Of a stretch of 64,000 nucleotides of DNA, positions 55,732 to 64,000 are shown piece by piece (the first letter of the stretch is position 1; every line of letters begins with the position of its first letter). Where the stretch lies: contig CM000688.1 in assembly GCA_000149225.2 (NCBI GenBank), positions 1,054,001-1,118,000 of the forward strand, written 5' to 3'. The DNA is from Lachancea kluyveri NRRL Y-12651. Lineage: Eukaryota; Ascomycota; Saccharomycetes; Saccharomycetales; Saccharomycetaceae. The translations under genes and the position numbers were made by a program. The notes beneath the pieces were generated by a model. The model was not told where the DNA came from and made no database searches. It saw only the letters and a program-made list of their open reading frames with translations.

Positions 55732-55859
55732 GATAAGATAAAATAAACGGGGATGTGCCATCGTACGAGACACTGATAAACATATATGTGATAAGATAAG
55801 AAGTGACAGTGCTTGATAAGATAAGATAATATAACATGACAAGATAGTGGATTGATAAG
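55732..55859 (+). repeat. GATAAG cluster
   Basis: Six GATAAG hexamers (55732, 55790, 55795, 55815, 55820, 55854) plus GATAAA and GATAAT variants lie in 128 bp, all on the + strand. GATAAG is the binding core of nitrogen-regulated GATA factors, but the spacing also fits a degenerate (GATAA)n simple repeat. It lies just downstream of the VPS10 relic and no intact gene flanks it closely. Confidence 0.65.
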
Positions 55860-56046
55860 TGTGATCTACAGTATCTTTGTACGAAGGTGGGACCGCTAGA
55901 TAAACGTACGGAAGTATTACTGTACGTGTCGACATGCAGGCGAGCATGCTCTTTTTTAGTAAGGGCGTATGAATATATGCTTGCGCAAGAGCTTTGACTA
56001 GCCCATGACTCAACAACACAAAGCGATTATTTTTTTGTACCCGAGT

Positions 56047-58078
56047 CAAAAGTAGGCATCTCTACATACAAAGCTAGGTTAAACGTGAACACCTTCATGT
56101 AGAAGGTCTGTGCTAAGAATACCAGTATACGCATGGTCACAAGATTGAGACCTGTCATTATATAGTGGAGTATTCGTAGTTATTGGTGTGGTATGGAGTA
56201 GCATAGTTTAGTACAGAAAATCCAATAGCAGCAAGCGTAGCGTTGAAAAAAAAGACAAGAATTAGTACATCATGTGTGGTGTGCCATGTCAAAGTTACAA
56301 GGACAGTTTAGATATACCAGTGTACGCGTAAAGGTTACTCTTTCACTCCCAAATCGCCAAACCAGTCAGAAAGTCCTCCTGCTGAATCGCCAAAATCATC
56401 CAAAAACGTCAGCTCCGCTTTTTTTACCATATAAGCTAAAAATTTGGAGACAGTTTTTTAGCTACATGATATTTTCCACGTTTCTGCTGCTTGAACTTCT
56501 CTAGTATTTACGCACCACTTTCAACACCGCTAGTACCTACTTTTGAGTGTAGCAATGCCAATGCTAGTTTGAGTAAATTCGGGTGTGCTACATGGTGAGC
56601 GTACCACCACTGTATAGCATCTGTACACAACCTGCTATGGATCGCGCCTTCCTTTTTGTATCTTTGCCACTAGCTTGGTGCTTTTTTTTCGACATTGTGA
56701 GAAGAAGCCGGATATTTGTTGTCATTCATCCTCACCACGGTGAACTTCAAAACCTTGCCTTCTGGCGCACTCGTGGAAACTGTCTCAGTAATAGTACCAC
56801 AAAGTTCCAGGTGGCTGTTTATAAACCGGTTGGCTTCTCGAATGCTGGAATTCGAAGGCGGAGCTAGTGTAGTCGCAACGTAGTAAAATTCTGCCGGGAA
56901 CATTTTCCACCTCGCTTCCAATTTCTCAGGGAAAATTTGAAACATGGGACTCCATTTCAGTTTTTCGGCAAGTCTGGTTATCTTGTTAGAAGCTACTTCA
57001 AAGATGGCATTGCCTATGAAAGCTCCTACTATGCGGTGGAGCTGCAGGCTTGATATGTAACTTGCGCATCTGATCAAACGGACACCGTCGGGCTGTTCAA
57101 AAGCGCCAGCCCTGGCTACTTTCCAGTGATCATTAATAAAGTAAGAGTAAAAGGCGATGTTGCATGTGTCATTACCAACTGTAATACTCACAGTGTTTTG
57201 GAGGACCCTGGACTCGTTTAAAGCTTTCATAACTTTAGCACAAATCTAGAAAATGGCAATTCATAGACTCTCCATCGCTGTTTAGAAGGATTCTAACGTC
57301 GCACACAGAAGACATTCTGCGTCCATCGAGAATATTTGGCGAGAAAGAGGCAAAAGTAGCCAGGTATAAGTGACCATTGTCACCAGACCATGTATCTAGT
57401 TGGATTTTTAGAAAGGTGGAGTTCTTTGAGAGCTGAAAGAGGGCCTTCCGAAAATAGCTCGAGTATTGTTTCAGGAATTGTGCTTCTATATCTAACCAAA
57501 GAAAAACCAGGCATCGCATTGCTAAGCATTTTCTCACTCGTGTACTCCACAACCCGGAAAGGCAGAAATGGCTTCCGTGACAAGCACTGTTGTTAGGTAA
57601 GCCCTACGGTTATGTTTGAACTCAGTTGTCAGCAAATTGGATAACTATAGGGATCTCATTTTTTGGCCGACGTGTCTAGTGTTGGTTCCCGTGGGTTTTG
57701 CTGCTTGCGAAACTTGTACTGAGCGGAACGGATCTTGGTGATGTGCCTTGATATATCTCGCACAGATTCGTTTTATTTGAGTATCCTCCCACAGACACAG
57801 GCTGTGACATATCCGTATCTGCCTGACTTCTAAGGCCCTCTTATTCTTCGAATCCCTGCATCACGCCCTTGAAGCGATTTTTACTGTCTTAGAGTAAATA
57901 CACCGTATATGAGCCCTCCTAAAAGCCATCTGTAGATGTTCAATCGTATGATAGCCGTAGAGAATATCTCAGTTTCTTGAGGTATCTGTTGCTCGTATTT
58001 TTAGGTCAAGCGAGACAATGGCGATAACACAAAGGATGGATATGGCATTCTGTAAAACTGAGCTAAAAGTAGGCATCT
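56047..58078 (+). repeat. Duplicated 14-mer AAAAGTAGGCATCT and flanks
   Basis: The 14-mer AAAAGTAGGCATCT occurs at 56047-56060 and at 58065-58078. The similarity extends some 20 bases each side, into a TATA-like stretch. A related CTCAAAAGTAGGTACTA is found on the minus strand at 56532-56548. The copies bracket the unassigned decayed frames and may be remnants of a local duplication or of shared promoters. Confidence 0.45.
56670..57583 (-). other. Unassigned, probably decayed coding region
   Basis: A 186-codon antisense-strand frame is followed upstream on the same strand by two further frames with similar cysteine and aromatic content. Together they span about 0.9 kb and look like a damaged gene. 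I do not recognise the family. A short frame at 62743-63015 on the same strand shares a SVCDVxI pattern with one of them, a weak hint of a repeated subtelomeric family. Confidence 0.3.
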
Positions 58079-58522
58079 TTATATAAAAATAGGGTCACAA
58101 ACCGACTCACAAATTATTTCATTTTTTTTTTTCAAAACCCGGAAAAAAAAACACTAATTATGCACACCACCCGCTTCAGACCATAAAGGCATATCGAGCA
58201 ATTATGTTTGAAAGCCAATGTTTACTTTAATTCTACTCTATACAAATTGAAATGCACCAGAATCGAGCTGGTCAATAAAATAGAGTACAGCGTGTAAAGT
58301 ATAAAGGATTCCTTTCTTTTACTTTTGCTCCTGAACAGCCATAATCTTATAACCCAACCTTAGAAAATTTTCCAGCTTGTAAGCTTTTTTCAACCAGTAA
58401 GTGTAGACTTTTGCTAAAAGATTAACTTAGCCCATCGTTTGTGGAGTGTAACTGTTCAAGAGTAAAGACATCTTCAATTTTCTATGGCCAAATCCTGGAA
58501 CGAAACTCAAATGTCGTCTGTT
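57600..58522. other. 0.9-kb gene-free region
   Basis: AT-rich DNA with a T run at about 58123-58133 and A runs after it. It contains the second AAAAGTAGGCATCT copy. No gene was recognised. Confidence 0.35.
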
Positions 58523-58762
58523 TACCAGTATTCGCATTACTGGTATATTATCACATACGATGTATGATGACATGAAGAATAAGAAGCAGTTATCAGATTT
58601 AGTGGAAACTGAAGCGTAACGGTTGATGATGTGATAGAACAGTGGACAATGACATATAGAATGAAGGAATAAGTAATAATGTTATTATGTAGAATTATTG
58701 ATTCTACTCTTTGAATTCCCAGATTGGAGAGGAGAACTTTTGGTATATCCTGTATACCATCA
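58523..58762 (+). mobile_element. Partial delta-type LTR fossil (Ty1/copia)
   Basis: About 240 bp align with the interior of the LTR at 49331, in the same orientation, sharing the TATTATCACA, GATGATGACATGAAGAAT and AATGTTATTATGTAGAATTATTGATT segments. Both LTR ends are missing or unrecognisable, and it is more diverged than the first copy, so it is older. No internal element sequence accompanies it. Confidence 0.75.
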
Positions 58763-59598
58763 TAAAGGTGAAATCAAATTACACAGTGAAAAAAATACTA
58801 TTCTACGTACGTTTGATTTTTTGAACTCGGTTCAAGTGAGCCCTCGTGGATTCATAAATAAGAATAGTACATCAGGATGACAGAAAATCCAAAAACACAA
58901 CCCATAGTTATTACCTTATCGGGAGGATAGTCCCGAAAAAATACATACAATATACTGCAAAAACTAGTCAAATGATCTTTTGCCATCCGTTTTTTGGAAT
59001 GTGCCAGGGTTATTACTGCCCAACAATATCTCCGGGATGGTCTCTCCCAAATGGTTTTATCGTTCTTTTGTAGCCTGTTTGAGCTTTTTAGATTATAGCC
59101 CTCGTTTCAAAGTAGCATAATTATGCTTTTTCCATGTCGCACTATGCGATAACCTATGAGGGATAGACTATTTTCTATGATAGCTATCACTCGTTGTTTT
59201 CCTTTAGCGGCTTTGATAACCAACCTCTAATTTGTGTAACCACAAATCACAACTATCAGAAGGTGAAAACATGCATGTAATTTCAACGTCTATGAGCCGT
59301 GATCCGTTTACTTTCCATAGCTCGTCTTTAGGGAATTTTGGTTCAAAAATAGGATGGTAAGTTAGACAAACGCCTTTTAGAGCTTTAAACATACTTTGAA
59401 GGAGAGTTTTTTGAATAAAACTTTCATGAAGCTATTTATATCATATGCCCCAATGACAAAAACCTGAAAAAGACAGAACCTATTATTATTTGTACAAGCC
59501 TGTTTTCCTTGTTCTTTTACCCAAAATCCTCTTTATCTTGATTGCTCTTTTTTTATTTTTATTTTATTTTTTTTTTTTTTTTTTTAATTCTGTTTTTT
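58763..59598. other. 0.8-kb gene-free region
   Basis: AT-rich DNA downstream of AMN1, with a long T tract at about 59560-59585. No gene was recognised. Confidence 0.35.
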
Positions 59599-61059
59599 CT
59601 ATCCTTCACGCTTCAACAGCCTCTCAAGCCTCTCACAGCTTTCGACTAGGACAGCAACGCCACGTGAGTGTTTCCATCTTATGTAAGAAATGATCGGCTT
59701 CACGTCACTTATTTGAGGTATGTTTCTGATCTCCAAAACAGATAAATGAGGAAAACTATTTGTGGAAAGCAATGCAGGTATAGAATGATTTGTTAGTAAA
59801 GCGCAATTGTTTAGGGATAGTCTAGTGATATGCGGACCTCTTAATAGAGCTAACTCCCAAAGACCAGCATCAGTTATATCACATCCTGCTACACCAATGG
59901 TTTCAATGTTGCTGTGGCTTGCTAGTGCAACTAAGGAAACACTGGTTACCAAGTGTCCGTTGCGATACCTTCCTAGGTTGCACACCGTCAGCTGCGGGCA
60001 ATTTATGGCTATGGAAACAATACCGCTATCACTCACTTTATCACACGCTCTCAAGTCTAATTCTTTCAGTTTTCTTAGACTTGGGCTAATACTTATTAGC
60101 AGCTCGTCAGTGATCAGCTTGTTTGCAGGCAGAATTAACCTTTCCAAGTTGAGTGATTTCTCAAAAAAAATAGGCGAAGGAACAACACTAGAGCAGACAT
60201 ATAGTTCTAACCATTTCAAATTTGCAGAAGCAAGCTTGGATGCAATTACATCCACTTCATCTTGCTTCAGTCTTGCTAGTTTGTGTAGTACGATTAGTGA
60301 AGGCTTTGCGTTGTATTCAGTATTCCGAGAACATGCTACAAACTTCTTGAATTTCGACGCATCATTGAAATAAACTTTTTCCATTATGATGGAGTGTGCC
60401 ACCGAATACCATACTCTGTTAACCAGCAAACAGCTGTGTAAATCCCCATTTTTTTTAGTTTTTAAAATAACACCTAGCTTTTCAGACTTTACTAGTGCAG
60501 CGGCTTCTTCCCAAACTTCCAATGCCTTCTGTTGGTCACCGTGATACATTAACATCGCATGTGATAGAGACAGCGGCCTTCTCCTTTGACATACTTGCTC
60601 TTGGGGTACGGAAGAGCCGTCATCAAGAAACCTTAAAATACGCTCTAAAATCTCGGGGATTCTAAAGATCGGATGAACTGTGGAGCAATCATTGGATAGT
60701 TCGGAGCCTGAATTCAAAATACTTTCAGGTAGTTTGCACAGATCTAGATCCGAAAACTCAAATTCTAACGAGCCTTTTTGTAACAAAGGTGATTTTGGGT
60801 AGTTACAAGATCCAAAACTGCACTTCTTTTTTTTGGAAGGGCTACTTGGCGGTGTTATTTGACATAGTGCCCTCTTCACGCTGGCAAACATATTCGGTCT
60901 TTTGCATGGAGGATATCCTGTTGGAGTCGAGTCTTTGGATGGCGTGCAGAAGCCTGAATAGGAAATATGTTTTTTATCCTGTCTTTTAACGGGTGACCAT
61001 TTATAACTATCTCTGGGTCTTTTAGTTGGACAATGTCCACGTAAAACTGGTGTTGACAT
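59599..61059 (-). CDS. AMN1: Leucine-rich-repeat mitotic-exit antagonist Amn1
   Basis: From the first ATG (61059) the protein has 486 residues (S. cerevisiae Amn1 549). Amn1 binds Tem1 and switches off the mitotic exit network after division. It also promotes turnover of Ace2, so it governs whether daughter cells separate or clump. The N-terminus is basic and Ser/Pro-rich with CDK-type sites (TPSKD, SPSKK). The middle has IPEILERILRFL, like the Amn1 F-box-like segment. The C-terminal half holds leucine-rich repeats, with blocks shared with S. cerevisiae such as LRACDKVSDSGIVSIAINCP, LVTSVSLVALA and SFPHLSVLEIRNI. An open stretch of 44 codons upstream starts with TTG and is not counted. S. cerevisiae AMN1 is on chromosome II, so its place here in a subtelomere-like region is notable. 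Confidence 0.92.
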   Translation of the reverse strand: MSTPVLRGHCPTKRPRDSYKWSPVKRQDKKHISYSGFCTPSKDSTPTGYPPCKRPNMFASVKRALCQITPPSSPSKKKKCSFGSCNYPKSPLLQKGSLEFEFSDLDLCKLPESILNSGSELSNDCSTVHPIFRIPEILERILRFLDDGSSVPQEQVCQRRRPLSLSHAMLMYHGDQQKALEVWEEAAALVKSEKLGVILKTKKNGDLHSCLLVNRVWYSVAHSIIMEKVYFNDASKFKKFVACSRNTEYNAKPSLIVLHKLARLKQDEVDVIASKLASANLKWLELYVCSSVVPSPIFFEKSLNLERLILPANKLITDELLISISPSLRKLKELDLRACDKVSDSGIVSIAINCPQLTVCNLGRYRNGHLVTSVSLVALASHSNIETIGVAGCDITDAGLWELALLRGPHITRLSLNNCALLTNHSIPALLSTNSFPHLSVLEIRNIPQISDVKPIISYIRWKHSRGVAVLVESCERLERLLKREG

Positions 61060-63430
61060 TTGTGATCTTGGCGTTCTTAGAAAGATTAAAGGAGCAGAGA
61101 AAGAAAGTAGCTCTAAAATTCTAAAAAAAAAGTCTAAGACAATAATTAATGCTGAAATAGAGATGAAGTGAGTACTTGAAGTGTGAGCCAATTCTTTAGC
61201 TTACTGTTATTCTTAAATCAGTTTCTGCCGGAGTGTTGCAAATTTGTGATCCAAAACGTACTTATGAACTGGTACGGTTATCCTATAGTAGGCTCAGATG
61301 ACAGTTCCTCTGTCTTGTTTACACAGATCTTTTCTACTTTTGAAATGGGGAGAGTCGTTTTAGATCTCTGGAGATTATATAAAGTAAAGCCCAAAATTAT
61401 CTACATATTTGTGTGATTTGATATTAAAAAGCTCAGCATGTTTAATCTAAGGGGACAGCCGGTTTGGTACAATTGCTGGCTTTTGGGAATCACTATCATT
61501 AGGAAAGGAGGATACCGGTCGAGCCATAGTGCATGGAACCTTCTGTTTTGAACTATTAATAGGAAATAATATCAGAACTACAAAAAAATTTTTCTAGACC
61601 AACCTGTCCCATAAAGCAGTGATTATATATTGCATGTCTATTGTCTAAGCTGCAGCCTCATGAAAAAAATGAATTCAGGGCTGTTATCATATTACGTATC
61701 CATATAGAAGGCATTCGTTGTGGAGATCATAACGTAGAGTGAAAAAAGTCACTTGACGCTCCTGCAACATGACATCAGTTACGACTTTTTTTCCATTCTC
61801 AAATCGCACAGACAGACGCATGCACAACCAGAAAACGCATCTTTTCTGCGTTTTTTTAATGTGTGATATCAGCTCCGTTGCAGGAAACTGTGCAGAAAAT
61901 TTGCATCCGAATACGATTTCTTTTGTTCTTAGAGGGTGTGATTGTATCGCTGATTCTGTATTACCAGGCGGGACAGTCAATCTAACGAGAAACCAATACT
62001 CTACAGAACAAAAGAAATCAAGGGGTATCGGCAACCGGCCAAGAGTAAAGGAAACCAAGTACAAGGCAGGCTGGATTAATTTTTAGAGGCAAAATAGATA
62101 GTGAAGGTTTCTCCAGGATGCTATATGGTGTTATTTATTACTTGGAGCTATTATAGGAAGCAAGAAAAAAAAAAAGAAAAAAAAATGCAGAGCGGCTTGA
62201 ATGGGTTAGTACCAATACAATGGTCATTAGAAAACCTGAAGTAGAGAGCTTTAAAATAAAAAGTACATCCTGTCTTATCCGCAAGAGTAAAACCTTATAC
62301 TCAAACCGTTTTTTGAGAGAAAATTTTCAAATTTAAATGTCTTTTGCTATGGCACAGACTGCTATTTATCAAATGGCTATTCTCGAAGTTTATGGGACAA
62401 TCACCTAGCAAAAAGAACCAGGAACACAAGAAAAGGGAAAAGTAGACTGTTTTTCTCGTTTCTGGAACTGCTTTCCATCCAGCTATTCTTTTTCTGAAAA
62501 GAATTCTGTCAGCACCCCATTCTTCCTTTCGGTACAACATAACAGTGGCTAGTTTTTGGAATTAAATAAGATCGTCTTTGAAAAATGAGGCCTTTAAGAA
62601 GCAATCACGGTCAAAGTTTTTGTGTGTTGTGGCCCACTATAGTATGCTATACCGATGGATTCTTTATAGAGCAGCATCATGGGGAAAGATATCTTTTAGG
62701 CCGAAGTAATTTAACACAAGACTATTAACGTAAGGCTACTGACTAAGGAATCCAAGACTGACTCAAGAAAATGTTCGAAGTGTAGTGATCAGTCTTATGA
62801 TTTGTATACAGTCTAAGAAAAACTCCCGGTAATGACTGAAAATAGCTATCTAACACAGGTTGATGGTCTTCCATCACGATTTGTACATCACACACTGAGA
62901 CAAAGGGCACTCGAAAAGTAGTCTTTTCAACGCGGCTGTCGTTGTAAAAATTGAGGAGATTTGAATTGGTTTTAAAATAGTTTCTTGTAGATAACGTAAA
63001 ATGAAATTGTGACATGATTGTGGCTGTTGATATTCCATGGGTGATTTCATTTTAACAGTTTTCAATCTCGTAAATATTTTTTCAAGCCCTTTGGAGAAAT
63101 TCTTCCTGTGCGTACGGTTCTGTTGCCATTGGACACATCACCGTTTGAACGCATTATTATAAATTTTTCGTCATTTTTTTTTTTCAAAGAGATGCATGTG
63201 GATTACAAAGATTACCGCTTAGTTCCATTATTTCCTGGAAATCAGGCAAAACGCTTTACACATGGAAGTGCTTTCTATGGAGGTTTTTGGGATTAAGTCA
63301 TAAAATTTTTTCTCCAAGGTACTATCATTCTTACACCATCACAGAAATAATATCATCATACTTGCTTCGTGAAAGCGATGAACCTAGCTTGAACTAGTAC
63401 AAATCATATATCAGTTTCTCAAAGGCACAA
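61060..63430. other. 2.4-kb region with no recognised gene
   Basis: Mostly AT-rich. Frames at 61687-62064 (minus, 125 codons), 61769-62086 (plus) and 62743-63015 (minus, 90 codons) are longer than the background but match no family I know. A-rich runs occur near 62165-62185. They may be relics of subtelomeric genes. Confidence 0.3.
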
Positions 63431-64000
63431 TATCGCCCAAATAAAAAAAAAAAAAAAACAAAAAAAAAAGGCGCCTTAGACACACCCTTATCATGTAAGA
63501 TACCAAAAATACACTCCTCCTTCCCCCTAAAAATAAAAAAAAATAAAAAAAAAAAAAAAAAAAAAAAGCCAGATGGCCAGAACTTTTCTATTTCTAACTA
63601 CCGCAGATCTGTATCGCTTATGTTATTCCGCTAACACAACGATCACCTACACAGAAAGGATGAACAATAAGAAGCACTAAAGAACTTTAAGACTTTGCCA
63701 AGCAGGACACTTCAAGCACCCGGAACAACAACCAATAATAAAGGATTATCCTTGTCCTGACTTACTACAAGAGAAGTCCTTGTTACATTTCAATTATCTA
63801 ATTGGCGTATACAAAAAGTTGACGAAAATTTTCTGTTGATGAAATAATCAATGTTTTCGACCGCACCCACCCAGTTAGAGCACCCGCTAAAGAAGGTTCC
63901 GTGAGCAGAACTACTCCTTCTTACGCCTAGAACCCGAAAAATCTGTACACAAGATCACACCGAAAATATGCTATATGCACGTTTTTGGTTTTCTCGGAAC
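63431..64000. other. Right edge with long poly(A) tracts
   Basis: Two A-rich tracts, at about 63442-63469 and 63531-63566, flank a short unique segment. The last 400 bp contain no clear frame. No TG-rich telomere repeat is present, so the chromosome end is not reached. Confidence 0.4.

Noticed and set aside
55408-56049. 213-codon antisense frame beside the VPS10 relic
   Set aside because: Half of it is antisense to the cysteine-rich VPS10 relic and the rest reads through the GATAAG repeats; no family signature.
61060-61191. 44-codon extension upstream of AMN1
   Set aside because: It begins with TTG and is hydrophobic, unlike any Amn1; the ATG at 61059 gives the expected basic N-terminus.
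63431-64000. Possible chromosome end
   Set aside because: No TG-rich telomeric repeats are visible; only poly(A) tracts and ordinary AT-rich DNA.

Overview
This window is budding-yeast chromosomal DNA from the family Saccharomycetaceae. It is AT-rich and compact at the left end. Its one clear intron has a canonical donor (GTATGT) and branch site (TACTAAC), and nearly every left-end protein has a direct Saccharomyces cerevisiae counterpart. The proteins are too divergent for Saccharomyces itself. The gene order SET5-FMP10-FAU1-BAT1 joins genes that lie on two S. cerevisiae chromosomes (VIII and V), and a single BAT gene seems able to make both a mitochondrial and a cytosolic form. I infer a lineage outside Saccharomyces, perhaps one that never underwent the whole-genome duplication (Torulaspora or Zygosaccharomyces-like). 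The genus cannot be fixed from sequence reading alone.

Left part (1 to about 20 kb) is a conserved arm-end block: a partial metallophosphoesterase (YHR202W type), RPS4 with a 14-nt first exon, MNL1/HTM1 (ER glycoprotein degradation), SCH9 (TORC1 effector kinase), a small unknown ORF, SKN7 (stress response regulator), SET5 (histone H4 methyltransferase), FMP10, FAU1, BAT1 and a Zn2Cys6 transcription factor.

Right part (about 20 to 64 kb) is gene-poor and looks subtelomeric. It carries nutrient and drug transporters and metabolic genes separated by gene-free stretches of 1 to 5 kb: a hexose transporter, UGA1, a THI7-type NCS1 transporter, a HPA2/HPA3-type acetyltransferase, FLR1, a TFIIIA-like zinc-finger gene, a DHA2 (VBA-type) transporter, an MCH-type transporter and AMN1. 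Between them are dead or dying genes: a YNR064C-type epoxide hydrolase, a trans-3-hydroxyproline dehydratase, a VPS10/sortilin-like gene and several unassigned degenerate frames. Two delta-type (Ty1/copia) LTR fossils are present, one still attached to the first bases of gag. No telomere repeat, centromere or tRNA gene was seen.

The most interesting points are: the GC-rich, possibly structured block inside the RPS4 promoter, bracketed by Rap1 sites; the dual-start BAT1 gene with a Leu3-type site; the SET5-FMP10-FAU1-BAT1 junction; a strand-biased 10-mer (CTTCCTACCT) repeated in the gene deserts; and a GATAAG cluster beside the VPS10 relic. I did not find a convincing wholly new multi-gene system.
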